A program made the translations under genes and the position numbers. From Batkoa obscura (Eukaryota > Entomophthoromycota > Entomophthoromycetes > Entomophthorales > Batkoaceae), in NCBI GenBank assembly GCA_030770535.1, contig JASVEC010000021.1:832378-896377 (forward strand): a stretch of 64,000 nucleotides of DNA. Reading direction: 5' to 3'. A model generated the notes under the pieces. It did no database searches. It worked only from the letters and a program-made list of their open reading frames with translations, and was not told the origin of the DNA. This document shows, in pieces, positions 32,229-44,800 of the stretch. Position 1 is the stretch's first letter, and each line of letters starts with the position of its first letter.

Positions 32229-33976
32229 TTAATAAGCAGCAGCAATACCATCCTTTCTTTTATCGGTGACTGCAGTAACTAAAGTACTCTTACATTTCTC
32301 CTTCTTGAAGCTTACTTCAACAGCGTTAACAACTGACTCAGATCTTTCAGTTATAATTACGGTATGGTTGAAAACTTTTAATTTAGCAAAGGCTGCATCA
32401 GATAAAGAGTTGTTTTCTACTCTTAATGAGTTTGGCAATAATTGATGATGAAATCTTGGAGTATCAATGGCTGCATTTAATTTTAACTTTAAAGCGGTAT
32501 GAAAGAAAACAGATTGTACAACAGAAGTAATAATTCTTGAACCTCCAGAAGCACCTATAGATAATAACTTATCTGAATTACTTAATATAATAGGAGTCAT
32601 TGAAGATTGAGGACGCTTATAGGGCTCAACAAAATTTTCTTTAGAAGGTGGGAATCCGAAAAAATTGGAGAAACTAGGATTAGAGAAGTCATCCATCTCG
32701 TTATTAAATAAAATTCCAGTTTCCAAATCTAATAATTTTGATCCAAAATCGGTATTGATAGTACTAGTAACTGATACTGACATTCTATCTTTATCAATGA
32801 TACTTACATGCGAAGTACCATGATCTTCTTTAAATCCTTGCTCTTTAAAATCCACATAAAACTTTGGCTCTTGAGTAATATCTAATTTTTCTATCCTTTC
32901 ATATTCTCTTTTAATGCCATTCTCATTTAGTATGTTTTTAATAGCTTCACCTAAATTATTGAAGTTGGGATCACCTAAATTTAATCTACCTACGTAAGCG
33001 AATTTAAATGCCTCTACCATTTTCAATACTACATCAATATCCAACTCAGGTTTATTCAAATTCTCCAATATCTTTAAAGCATGGTAAGCTACGATACCTG
33101 AAGCTGGTGGTGGTAAGAAATGAATATCATGATTTAAGAATTTAGCTTTTAATGCGGGTACCACTTCAACTTTATATTTATCAAGATCTTCAAGCTGTAA
33201 AATACCACCATTACTTTGTACACTTTTGACCATAGCTTCAGCAATTGGACCTTGGTAAAAAGCTTTAGAACCATGGATAGATATTTGTTCTAGAGTATTT
33301 GCAAGGCTTTTACGTTTAAGTACTTGGCCTTCAGCTGCCAAACTGTTATCTTTGTTGACATAGGTTGAATTTAATCCAGCCATAGTACGGATATAACCTT
33401 CGTTTCTTTTTAATCTTAATTCTAGCTGCTTAGTAACTTTATAGCCATATCTAGCTAAATTAATGACTGGTTCAAGCACCCTTTTCCAACTAAGTTTACC
33501 AAATAATTGATGTGCTACTTCCAATCCTTTAATTTCACCTGGAATACCAACAGCTAAACCACCTAACAAAGAATCATTTGCCTTTTTAAACATGGTACTA
33601 TTGGATAATTTTGGTGCCATTTCTCTAAAGTTAATAAAATAACTACTATCATTAGCTAACTTTACCAGCATGAAACCACCTCCACCAATCCCACTAGCAA
33701 ATGGATAAATTAATCCTTGACATAAAGTGGTGGTGATTGAACTATCAATTGCATTACCGCCAACTTTCAGAATTTCAAGACCTAACTTTGAGCATTCGGC
33801 TGAATCAGCACTAACACCACCTTTTGTCCCATTGACTGGTATACTATGATATGGTATTGGATCTAAGAACACTTAATTTTTGTTAGTAGTTAAAACTAAA
33901 GCGATATAAATATAAAATTACGTTGTTCTCCTGATATTAAAGCAATTAGGTTTAATAAGATTATGTTAAGCTTCAT
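32229..33976 (-). CDS. Gamma-glutamyltransferase (glutathione hydrolase), secreted or vacuolar
   Basis: 565-residue N-terminal-nucleophile hydrolase that cleaves glutathione and other gamma-glutamyl compounds. Two exons: 33922-33976 encodes a signal sequence (MKLNIILLNLIALISGEQ) and 32229-33871 the enzyme, with a 50-bp intron carrying ACTAACA before the AAG acceptor. Without this first exon the ORF would start at a GTG and lack a signal peptide. Motifs: GGVSADSAECSKLGLEILK, GNAIDSSI, SGIGGGGFMLV, FREMAP near the substrate Arg, the autoprocessing site EDHGTSHVSI (nucleophile Thr about residue 371), STINTDFGS, and IGASGGSRIIT of the oxyanion site. Complete and of usual length. Intracellular site (vacuole, as in yeast Ecm38, or secreted) is not decided by the sequence. 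Confidence 0.93.
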
Positions 33977-34730
33977 CCTATATTGTCTATTAAGTTCTAA
34001 CATGTTCTTTTTATAGTTTTCATTTTATCTATTGAATCGTTGATCATGATGCGGCTTAATAAGTCAGCTGTAAATTTATTCAAAACGATCATTTCCTTTT
34101 TTGTAAGCACCATTCTTTCTTACTTGTTCAGTTAGCTTATTTTTATTACAAAGGCTTTAAACAAGAAACTATTTATAAAAAATAAAATATTTTAATGTTT
34201 ATAATATAAAACAATATTTGTCCCTGTGTAATTAACTGATTGCTAATTAAAATATTAACTTCTTTTGAAACATTAGAAAGTGGGATTTGAGTCCTTTTTA
34301 ATTTTAAATAATAAACCTAATCATTTTATTTTAAAATTCGTGATTTGAAGTATGATTATACAATAAATCTTCAATTTTAAATAAGTAATGGAATTTTAAA
34401 AGAATTGTCAAAAACTTTTATAAAATTGATGGTTTATTTAATATACCTTTTATATATTAAGATGAATTGCAATTTATAAATAAACTATTATATGAAACTA
34501 TTAAATAGTTTTAAATAATATCAGATAAAAATCAACAAGCATCTAAATAAATGCTAAGTTAAAACTTTAAAAGTTAAATAAAATTAAAGGTCCAAATGAG
34601 CAAAATGAACATATACCAATTTAATCAATATGTTAAACATGCGAAAACAAGTAGATACTTTTAAAACCATATTGTGCAAAAATAGTGAATTCCCAACTTT
34701 AAATAATAGTAATTGATATTGATACCATAT

Positions 34731-34829
34731 GGGGATGTATTTTTGTATTTAAGAATTTTACTAACAATTTTTCCACTCAAACAGCGCTTAAAAGATGGAA
34801 AAAATAATGAAGTCCAAAAAAACACTACC
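34731..34829 (+). mobile_element. ~98-bp hairpin MITE, copy 11
   Basis: GGGGATGTATTTTTGTAT...AACACTACC with ATAT on both flanks. Confidence 0.92.
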
Positions 34830-35288
34830 ATATCTATTATTTCGAAAAGATGTCACTATTGACTAATACATTATCTCGCCTAACATAACTTTTATTCACA
34901 AGTATAACAATACTAACACTATACAAAATATTTATAAATATAAATATTGCTGTAAGCACATGAAATAAATATAAATCGTAGCTAAAAACAATAGCAAAAT
35001 ACTTTTACTGAATAAATAATAGTTTAACTGGTAAATCAAGTAATTAAAATAAGTTTGAAGCTGTTATTCAAGAAATTTAAAAACTCAATTGTAGTTAGAT
35101 TTTGATACTTTTTTAATTTAGTTCAATTGTAGATCATTCTAGTATAACAGACCATTTCGTCCATACATGTATTCCTGGAAACCTTCTACATATAAATCTA
35201 GCTCTTTACATCGAAATTTTATGTAAGAATATTTATCCGTTTTCTTACACACAACGATTCTGGATGAGTATTTGCAAAGTAAAAGAAT

Positions 35289-35342
35289 ATGCTAATATGC
35301 ACTAAAATCTACTCTATGCTAATATGCACTAAAATCTACTCT
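35289..35342. repeat. Perfect 27-bp tandem duplication
   Basis: Two identical adjacent copies of a unit beginning ATGCTAATATGCACTAAAAT (35289-35315 and 35316-35342). The absence of any difference suggests a recent duplication. Confidence 0.9.
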
Positions 35343-35792
35343 AATATTAGTACTGCTATTTAATAGATTAAGCAAGAGATATTAAAAAGTTCCAGATATT
35401 ATTTAATTCAATTTAATTTTTTATTTTCTTTTACACTATAATATTTAATAAGTATTTTATTAGTATCATAAATTTAAATAATATAAATATTAGATATTAA
35501 AGCTGTTAAGAAACTTAAAAGTAAGCTAAAATATAAGCTTCTTAATCGTTTTTAGTATATACTGACGCTTCACTACATATGACAAATAATAAATTAAAAA
35601 TTTGATGGTGATTATATTGTTAAACGACATATATATAATATAATGCACTTTATAAATCAATAAAGTTTATTCCACAAAAAATGTAAACCTTCGTAATACC
35701 GACAAAAATTAAAATTAAAATTACAATGTTTAATTCGAATCAGATCCACCCATAGAATCAACCTAAAACATGCATAAAAAGACCCTAAACAT

Positions 35793-36614
35793 TTAATCAA
35801 TAGAATGGTCATCTAAGCTAGAAGCGGTATCGCTTATAGGGGAAGAAAGGGTAGCTCCAGTGAGATCTTTAATAATAGGAAAAACGATTTCATTAGATAA
35901 CCTGTTTTGAGCCCACGAGGTAAGTTTTAATAGGGTAGGTAATTTAGGTTCTTTATTTAAAGCTTGAGCAGCTAAGATAGCTCCATTAAGTTCTGAAGCC
36001 ATCTTTAATCTTTGAGAATAATCTAATAATTCAATATGTGGGTTATCTTCCGTTTTAAAACATAATAAAGTCATAGCTCTTTCTAACTTTTTTAATAAAT
36101 GCTGATTTTCTTCTCCACGTGCTGCTAGTTCATTTTGGGAAAATTCTAAGGCTTGTTTATCTTTTCGTTCTTTGATCATCTCAATAAATTTTTGTAGTTG
36201 TAAATGAAAAAATAAATCTGGGTTGGTATCTAATATCTTTATAATTTTTAGCAAATCTATCAACTTTTTATACTCATAATTAAAAAAAGATTACCTCTGG
36301 ATTAATATCGTTGGTCCTTTCAATAGCTTCGTCAACATTCCCAGCTTGAATAGCGTTTCTTATTCTCATGCGTTCATCAATAGAGCCAAAATCGAGTTCT
36401 GATGCTATACTTGCTTCTTGAGAAAAGGATTCAGCTGCATCTCTGTATCCTTCGATTACTAAATAATCCATAATTAACCGGTTAAGATCACTAACCTTTT
36501 AATATCATTTTTATCTATGATAAAAAATTACTCTTACTTTTTAGAAACATCTACTTGGTTAATCAATTGCTTCCATTCTTCTACACTTATCTTCTTTTTT
36601 TCTAGTTCACCCAT
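35793..36614 (-). CDS. GID8: GID complex scaffold subunit Gid8/TWA1 (LisH-CTLH-CRA)
   Basis: Three exons in coding order 36538-36614, 36295-36490 and 35793-36236, all in phase, about 238 residues, matching human TWA1 (228). LisH: NDLNRLIMDYLVIEGYRDAA, with DERMRIRNAIQAGNVDEAIE as the CTLH start, NPDLFFHLQLQKFIEMIKER in its second half, and the CRA part (LPTLLKLTSWAQNRL). The protein bridges catalytic RING subunits and substrate receptors in the GID/CTLH E3 ligase. The acceptor for exon 3 (ATAAAG then ATATTAG) was chosen because it restores the E-ILDTN junction seen as ELLDTN in TWA1. The RING subunit of the same complex is at the left end of the window. Confidence 0.93.
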
Positions 36615-37432
36615 ACTTAATTTATGTAATTTTTACTATTTGATTGATGAAAAATGCTTTGTTGGCATCATTATTAAATTTTATTTTGTAACTTAGTAAA
36701 CAAATTTTGGGTCAATCATTGATTATTAACTTATCTCAATATTTTTACTTTTTGTAAAAATATGGTTGGTTTAAAGACTGCAAATTCATTAAAAGAAACT
36801 TTGATCGAATTCTGCAAAAGAAAAAAACGGATAGTGGAGTTAGTCTAAAATTTATCTCCAACAATATCTTTTAAAAGGATTTAAAATGCCCCCCCTATCA
36901 CTTCATCATAAAAATAAATGCAACTATTATTCTTAGTTTTATATTTTATAGTATTAAACTAACAATATTCAAAAGCCTATAATATTATATAATAATAGGA
37001 TAAAATAGGCTAAATACCAAATTAACTTATAACTTTCTCCATATATGCAATTATAACTTATAATTTATTGAAAATTATGCAAAGATCCTTAATGATGGGA
37101 TTTATTTAAAAGATAAATAAAATTCTGGAAAGGAGAAGAGAAAGCTAAGAGAATTAGAAAGAAACTTTAATGCTTAATAAAAGAATTAACTGGGTTCCAG
37201 CTTCTAACATTTGAGAATGGCGCCACTATCGGAAAGGATGGCTTGAATCTGATAAAAAACAATTGAGTATAATTTGTTTTAAAATTAAATTAAAGACAAA
37301 ATACATATCAAGTATGATAAATAACACTAGCAATAAACATTACAAGGGAATAAAAATTTTATTTTACAAAAGAATGACTTTTTTTTTAAGTATAAACACT
37401 TTTAAGGTAAATTTCTAAATTTCTAGATTTTT
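36615..37432. other. Intergenic region
   Basis: 818 bp between the GID8 start and the bZIP stop, both on the minus strand. A/T-rich; nothing else recognised. It contains the GID8 promoter. Confidence 0.5.
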
Positions 37433-39205
37433 TTAGTGCCTCAAAAGATCTTTACCATTTACAATTTGGGGACTACCAATAACTTGCATATCGATACGAA
37501 GATAGCGTTCATCAGTAGAATAAGAGCCAGAATCTTCTCTCCATGGCGTAAGCACAGAAAACATAGTAGGTTTCTCACATAACATATCCTTGGATGATAA
37601 ATCTTCTGAATTATTACCTTGACGTGGAATAAATGAACGAATAGTAGATGCATAAAGGTAAGCTATCTTGGACTCTTGAGCAAATGGTATAAGATCTGTT
37701 ATTTTATTTGGCTTTTGTTCCTGTTCCATATTATTGGCCTCAACAGGTGCTTGACATATCTCTTCCTTCTTTTTGTTTTGATAGTTACGGTTGACATAAC
37801 TGAATAATTCTTGGGTATTGGTTTCTTTTTTTAATTGTTGTTGAACTGAAAATACATGACTAATGACCATATCACTAGCTCTAGTGCTTAATTCTGGGTA
37901 ATGGTATTGTGGGGTACCATCTGGATGACGTACACTATAGCTTGGTTTCACTTGGGCTTTGGTAGCTAATTCACTAATAACACGTTCAGTTAAAATTGGC
38001 TCATTACTGGGTAAAGTTATACTGGAATTATAATGATTGCTCACCGTGGGGTAAGAAAATAGAACAAATGAAAAGAAAAATAACATAAAAATTACATTTA
38101 CCGATTTTTGGGATGATCCTTTTTCACTTTCAAAAATTTCCATGGCATGCGTACCAGTTTCACTACCAGCATGCATATCTTCTTGTTGATGTACTTGGAT
38201 CGATTGTAAACTAGGTAAATTTGTATGTGTTGGGTTACCACCAAGTGAAAGTACCATAAGTTCTAATTCTTCGATGCGTGATTTTAAATGAGCATTTTCA
38301 ACATTGAGACGATTGTTTTCATTTTCAAGTTGAATCACCTGTTCACGTTTACGTTTACGAGAATTAAGTGCTGCAGCACGATTCTTTATTAAGCGTTCCT
38401 GTCTCTTTGTTAAGGCCATTTGACGTGCATTATCCTCTGGTTGTTTAACCGGTACATAAGGGCTTTCAAGAGTGGCTTCTTGTGGTTCAAGTTTTACCAT
38501 TCCATTTTTAGGTTGTGGTACTGGTACATAAATTTTAGATTCAACTGGTCCAGGTTTAGGAGCAATGATTACAGGCATTTTATTCAGAGTGGCATAAGCG
38601 TTGCGAATTGGATGGAAATCTGATTTTGTTTTTTTCTTTTGCTTACTTTTACCGGATTCGGCTTTTCTTGTATTTTTACTGGTTGATTTTGAGGATAGCG
38701 GTTCCGAATTATTTTGAGAAGAAGGGGAGTCATTGGAGCCATGAGATTGTTGGTTAGTAGAAAAATCTTTAGCACAATAAATTTGTTGGAACATGGGCAT
38801 CATCATTGAGTTTTCTAATATTGGATCCATTTTGTTAATAGGATTTACTTTACTAGAAAGCTCTGGAACTAAACCATTATTTACTGGGAAAGAGTCCACG
38901 AGACCTAATTGACAAACGCTATTCCATTCTTCTAATGTTAAAGCAGAAGTAGGTAGAAGTGTTGGTGTTGTTAAAGAATTAGATATCCAAGAGGAAGGAG
39001 AAGTACTGTTATGGTTTAATTCAGGGGAATGAGAAGCTTGATTACCAAAGTTTGTACTAAAGTCATTAACGCTATTCATATTTAATTGCGAAGAAAAGGT
39101 ATTTGGAGAAGGAATAGAGTTATTTTCAAAAGAATCTAAAAACATATCTTGATTAACAAAGGCCTCAAAGTTGTCTTCATCGGTATGGAAGCTAACTGGA
39201 TTCAT
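37433..39205 (-). CDS. Membrane-anchored bZIP transcription factor, ATF6-like layout
   Basis: Intronless, 590 residues. Residues 1-~260 are Asn/Ser/Pro-rich and acidic, as in activation domains. A bZIP follows: basic region RQERLIKNRAAALNSRKRKR (~265-285) and a leucine zipper (VIQLENENNRLNVENAHLKS, EELELMVLSLGG). After a linker there is one hydrophobic segment (~368-387, VNVIFMLFFFSFVLFSYP) and ~200 further residues with Asn sequons (NSS, NNS). That is the order of ATF6, OASIS/CREB3 and plant bZIP17/28: N-terminal cytosolic bZIP, ER membrane anchor, luminal tail, released by regulated proteolysis. Pro and Asn at the end of the helix (SYPTVSN) and RVIS about 30 residues after it would fit S2P and S1P sites, but that is inference. 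The canonical fungal stress factor Hac1 has no membrane anchor. The gene could alternatively be an unrelated bZIP with a hydrophobic region. Confidence 0.85.
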   Translation of the reverse strand: MNPVSFHTDEDNFEAFVNQDMFLDSFENNSIPSPNTFSSQLNMNSVNDFSTNFGNQASHSPELNHNSTSPSSWISNSLTTPTLLPTSALTLEEWNSVCQLGLVDSFPVNNGLVPELSSKVNPINKMDPILENSMMMPMFQQIYCAKDFSTNQQSHGSNDSPSSQNNSEPLSSKSTSKNTRKAESGKSKQKKKTKSDFHPIRNAYATLNKMPVIIAPKPGPVESKIYVPVPQPKNGMVKLEPQEATLESPYVPVKQPEDNARQMALTKRQERLIKNRAAALNSRKRKREQVIQLENENNRLNVENAHLKSRIEELELMVLSLGGNPTHTNLPSLQSIQVHQQEDMHAGSETGTHAMEIFESEKGSSQKSVNVIFMLFFFSFVLFSYPTVSNHYNSSITLPSNEPILTERVISELATKAQVKPSYSVRHPDGTPQYHYPELSTRASDMVISHVFSVQQQLKKETNTQELFSYVNRNYQNKKKEEICQAPVEANNMEQEQKPNKITDLIPFAQESKIAYLYASTIRSFIPRQGNNSEDLSSKDMLCEKPTMFSVLTPWREDSGSYSTDERYLRIDMQVIGSPQIVNGKDLLRH

Positions 39206-40881
39206 ATTTAATGAACTATTTTTTTATATAATTAAAATTTTAAAATAAATTATTAGAAAGAAATTGAGATGATTCTACTCTGTTCATTTAAATAGCATTG
39301 TTCTTTCAGACTTAAGCATTTGACTATGTAATTCCAAATTTCCTGGGGAAATTCAAAATTTATAGAGTAACCTTAATTTCATTTCATTTATTACGCTATA
39401 AACTGAACATGAATGGCTTATTTGAGCCATTGATGAAAATGATTGGTAACTAAAAAAATTACTCGATTACTAAATATATAAATCATGTGCCCACTGACCT
39501 TAAACGCAATTTAATAAAAAAGCAGAAATAGTAAAATATTGATTGATGATTGGCTAATCTCAATTACAAGATGTTTTGCAATTAATAAAGTGGTGAAAGA
39601 TAACAATATTATTGTACGTATTTATAACCATTGAGAATAGAAGTTAATTATAGAAAGAGTGGCATAGCAAATTGTTATTAATAAATTAAATCTGATTAAT
39701 TAATGATTATTATGACATTGTTTTGGATATGTTTATTAATATAAATATTATATAATACATTAAAATATCATTACTTTTTATGATTGCTATTAAATTAGGT
39801 TTAAAAATCAATTTTAGTTTATTTGGTTTCAAAGCCACTCATCTTTTTAGCTGCATAATGGTTGAATTCCTTTCAAACCTTAAATCAAACTTTAAATGAG
39901 ATTCCATTTTATTTGTGCTGTTTCTAAATTTAGAAAAGTCTCTAATATTTTATAAATGTTCAATTATAAAATTTCAAAATTCAACACTAAATAGCCTAAA
40001 AAAACCAAGAACATGAAAAAATGATATGAAAATAAGGATATTAGTTAAGAATTCAATAATATTTTATTAGTTCATTTTTGATCTGTGTGAGAAAAGTTAT
40101 TCTTTTGTAATATGGAACTTTTATTGTCAGTTTATTTTATTAATAAATAAAAATAAAAAATAAAAAATAAATAAAATAGAATATTTGTATATAAACTTAT
40201 TATTTATTTCATTTCAATCTTACTCTTTATGCTTACGTTTGAGTTTTGAACCCCTTTTTTAATGTTTTAAACAACAATCAAAATTATAAATAGAAATTCA
40301 AGAAATTGCCAAGTGTTGAATAATATTTTAAAATTAATGAACATGAATGATCTTAAAAATCAAACTCCTGAAATTTGCTTCAACATTAAAGTATTCTACT
40401 TATAATTAAACTGAAACTATCATTCTTTACTATTGAATTAAAATTGTTTAATATTTTATTAAAATATAGATCATAATGAAATGTTATGTGAATAGTGTGA
40501 TTATTTTATATGCTAAATTTTAGACTGATAATACCATGAAATTATAGTAAATCAGTTGATATGTCAGTAGTAATTATATTCATTTGAAATTCGCTTTTTT
40601 ATATGTAATACTAATCTCAATTAAGTAGAATTGCAATTATTATCATTAAACTATTGGTAACATCGAATATTTTACAATTACTTAATTTCATTATAAAATA
40701 AAGAATATTAATATTGTTTACGCTACAAATCATAAATTGAAACAATTAATCCATCTAACAGAGTTCTATTAAGACCCTATAAGTTTTTATAAACATATGT
40801 ATTATTTTGGTTTAAATATATTAGAAAAACTTGTAAAGAAATTGATTAAAGAGCTTATTAAGTTTGATTTAAATGATATAT

Positions 40882-40972
40882 GGGAATGTAGTTTTGTAAG
40901 AATTTTACTAACAATTTTTCCGCTCAAATAGCATTTAAAAGATGGAAAAAGTGAAGTCAGAAAAACATCCTC
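40882..40972 (+). mobile_element. ~98-bp hairpin MITE, copy 12
   Basis: GGGAATGTAGTTTTGTAAG...AAACATCCTC with ATAT on both flanks; slightly shortened. Confidence 0.9.
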
Positions 40973-41248
40973 ATATATTAAGTTATTTTTAATGTTTATA
41001 TTAATTATAAAATTCAGTATTAGTTTTATAGATTCATTTATTTGTTATGTCCAACTATTATTTTAATCATTAAATTATGAGATTTTGTCAATATTAAAAT
41101 AATAAAACGGATTTTAATATTGACAGTTTCTTATAACTTAAACTTTAAAAAATCATATTAATAATAACTTATTATTTATACTAGTTATAATAAATTGATT
41201 GAATAGGTTGATATTTTGGGAGTCGTTTTAAACTATAATTGATCATAT

Positions 41249-41346
41249 GGGGATGTATTTTTTCGTTTAAGAATTTTGCTAATAATCTTTCCACTTAAGT
41301 AGTACTTAAAAATGGAAAAAGTAATGAAGACAAAAAAAACATCCCC
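41249..41346 (+). mobile_element. ~98-bp hairpin MITE, copy 13
   Basis: GGGGATGTATTTTTTCG...AAACATCCCC with ATAT on both flanks; perfect terminal octamers. Confidence 0.93.
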
Positions 41347-41450
41347 ATATTTTTTTCTGAAAAATATGAGGCCATAGTTTAGATATAATAGTTAAGTACA
41401 ATTGAAACATAATGAGCTTTTACTTATGTGCTATAATTTTATTATAGCAT

Positions 41451-41549
41451 GAGGATGTATTTTTGTGTTTAGGGATTTTACTAATAATTTTTCCACTTAA
41501 ATAACGCTTAAAAGATAGAAAAAGTGATGAGGCAAAAAAAAACATCCCC
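41451..41549 (+). mobile_element. ~98-bp hairpin MITE, copy 14
   Basis: GAGGATGTATTTTTGTG...AAACATCCCC; flanks GCAT and ATAT, so the duplication is partly decayed. It sits ~100 bp from copy 13 in the same orientation. Confidence 0.9.
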
Positions 41550-41874
41550 ATATAGTATAATTATAACTCTATAATAGTTAAAAAAGAATGTATTCTTTAA
41601 AATAAAATGTAATTATTAATATTAGTTTCTATTATTGAATCAGTGCATTGTACTAAATATTTGTAATTTATCAAATGTTATTGATGAAGATGATATACAA
41701 TTAAAAATCAAAGTTGCTTTGATTATCATTATTATCATTAAACTTAAACTTAAATGGTCAAAAACTAGCTAAATCTAATAATGATTAAACTAATAAAATA
41801 TTAAAACAATTCATAAATAAATCAAAAAACTTTAAAAAAGTGCTAAATTTATTGATTCATAAAATACTTTTTGC

Positions 41875-44800
41875 TTAAGCAGCGGTAATACCTACTCCTC
41901 TTTGAGCAAATTGATGTTGAGAAACATTAGATTTAACTTTGACCACAAACAATAGATCGGATCTATCCACATTGAGATACACTGGTAACTCCACTAAATT
42001 CTCTTCATCACTCTCCTTATCTTCCTTTTTATTCTTCCATCTTAATGAAGTAAACTGTACTTTTTGTTGTAACAATTTAGAAGGTAACATACTCTTGTCG
42101 GATAAATTTAATTCCCCACCTTCTAATTTTAATTCTTTAATTATAAAACAATCTGAATTGGTATTGTCTTCTCCTAAATAAACATCTAATACTAAATCTT
42201 CTAAAGACCAATTATTTCTTTGTGCAGCTACTTGACGAGTAGCGGTGATATAAGCTTCGGGTATAAATAAACCACCAATCCAAATTTTTAATGTAGCTAA
42301 ATCTGTTTCAGTACCTGCTGAAGCAATCTCCTCCAGTTGTGATAACCTTTTACGGAAATCGGTAATCCAATTGGATACTGAATAAATCATTGGTACTTTG
42401 TATATTTTCCATTTGATTGGTATACTACCTTTATTGAGATCGCTTAATAATTGACGTAAATGATTGGTTTGTTTGATTTCACCACGGCATAAGGATAATA
42501 TACTATTTAAATCAGATCTTACTGAGTTTAACAAAGAATATCCAATCGAATTTTCTCGATCAAATACACGGAATAGTGGGTTGGTCGAACTCTTTGGTGT
42601 ACTTGGTAATAAAGATAATTTTTCAGGTAATAATTTAAGCCAAGATTCAGCAGAAGTAGCAATAGCTCGCATCCAAGCAGGTATTTGAATAGAGGTTGAT
42701 TCTGTTTCATTGGATTTAATATTATTAATCAAATCTTCAGAATCATCATCTACCATACTCTTCATTCTTCTTACGTTATTAATAAATGTATTTCCTTTTT
42801 GAGTTAATAATACTTTTTGAGCATTACTTGGCAAACCCAACCAATTAGGGGGTTCAACATCGGGTAATTTATTACACCAATTAATAAATTGATCTAATTT
42901 AATAGCATCGGGTATAACTAATGGTGTTGTATTCTCTTCATATTTTTTAACTAATTCAAATTCTAAGTTATAACTGTCCTTTGTAAATATTGTATTAACA
43001 AAGGAATCTAGTAGTTTTTGATCAAATTCATTATCAATTTTACCCCCATAAACAGATTGGGCTAATAATGTACAAATTGCATCAAATGGTATTTTTTCAG
43101 GTGATAAATTACTTCTTCCTTTAGCTACACTATCCAACCAATTGTCTATTGTGGCTAATCCACAATTTAAATCGGCATCATTAAATTCATATATTTTGGA
43201 CCAACCAAGGGGTACATAACGTAAACGTTCCTGTACAATAGCGTGAATCCAAGATACCAAGAAGTAAAGGCGGGATCTTTCAACAGGTCCATTTTCCAAT
43301 TTAGATATATTAATTGATTTAAGAGATTCTTGTAAATTAGCTTTAATACCTGGCGGTGGTTCAAATAATAATACTCGAGACATACGTAATAAATTAACTG
43401 GTACTTTAGGATTTGTTTCCATTGTTAAAAATAATCGAAAGTTATTATGCGGTTTGAGACTATGCAATTTCTTTTCTAATTGTCCTAACCAAGATGGAGC
43501 TAAATGAACATTTTTTAATAAAACCCATGTACCATTCTTTACTGCGTTAGTAATTGCTTGATCTGCTAATGAAAAGCCCTCAGCTGATCCCATTGCTACT
43601 GAGGTACAACGAGTAGACATTATAGAAGCTAAATTATCTACTCTATTACTAGCATCATAACCAGGAATAGAACAAAGGGCAATTGGAGTAGGTGCTTTAA
43701 CTTCGTTTAAAGTTAACTTTTTGAAATCTAATTCAATATCACCAAAGAACCTTGGTCCAAATACTTTTTCAACAAACAAAATTGAAGAAGATATTAATTG
43801 ATCTGGATGAATACATTTAATTACTAACAGCTTTTTAAATGTAATTTGAATTGGACTTAATTGAATTTCAGTCGACCAGCATTCAGGTACATTATTCAAA
43901 TCGCCATTGTAATCAAATACAAATGATTTCCATAGTTCTTCATTGTTAGCTGCATGAATTGCTAAATTACTAAATGAATCTAATTGCATCAAATCTGATA
44001 ATGAATGAATCATATCCTCTGTAAATATATCTGTAGATAAACCTGAGTTTGTATGTTGATCGTTAATAGCTTCAATAGAACCAGTAAAAAAATTATATTC
44101 ATTATCTTCAATTGGATGATTAATGCTCTTCAAAAAGATATGAGTCAAGATAGTTGAAAAAGTCACATGGTCATCATGAAGTAAAGTTTGAGACACTCTT
44201 CTGAAACTCTCAATAAATAAATCCTTACTCAATATATTTAATCTTTCATTTTGATCTGTAATTCCAATCAAATTCTTGTTATCATTTAACACAAAATTAA
44301 AGATATCATAAAAGAAATCCAATGAAAATTGATAAAAATGATGCAAAGAATGAATTTGATCAATAGCAAAAAAGATAGAACTACATGCTTGTGCTAATGG
44401 TGTAAAAGCAGCTGTAACTGCTTCTACTTCTTGAATTACAGTATCTGTTTCTTCTACTTTTCTAGCTACTTCTCCAGCTTCCCTTTTTAATGTTTCCAAA
44501 GTATCAATAACCGAATCGTCATCCAAAATATTACCTTTAGATTCACTTAAAGCAGCTAATAATGATTTTTCTAAATGACGTAAACGTAAACGATATTCTC
44601 CTTGAATTTTAATAATATCCGATCGCTTCCTATCTGTTTCCGGACTTTCTGTTTTCAATACTTTATTTAAACATTGACTTTGTAAGGAACCTCTAGTTAC
44701 TGTAAAATTAACAAAAGTAACACGTGAACAAACATCAGGTGGGAAATTAACGGATGGATCACGGGTAGATAAAAACAAAGTAAAAGAAGGTGAAAAATCA

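Larger units (their letters stand above)
33977..35792. other. Intergenic region with one hairpin element and a tandem duplication
   Basis: 1.8 kb between the 5' end of gamma-glutamyltransferase and the 3' end of GID8. Hairpin element at 34731-34829 and a 27-bp tandem duplication at 35289-35342. Otherwise A/T-rich with no gene recognised. Confidence 0.5.
39206..41874. other. Intergenic region with three hairpin elements
   Basis: 2.7 kb between the bZIP promoter and the dynein 3' end. Hairpin elements at 40882, 41249 and 41451; the last two are ~100 bp apart and within 650 bp of the dynein stop codon. A low-complexity A/T stretch lies at ~40139-40180. No gene recognised. Confidence 0.5.
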
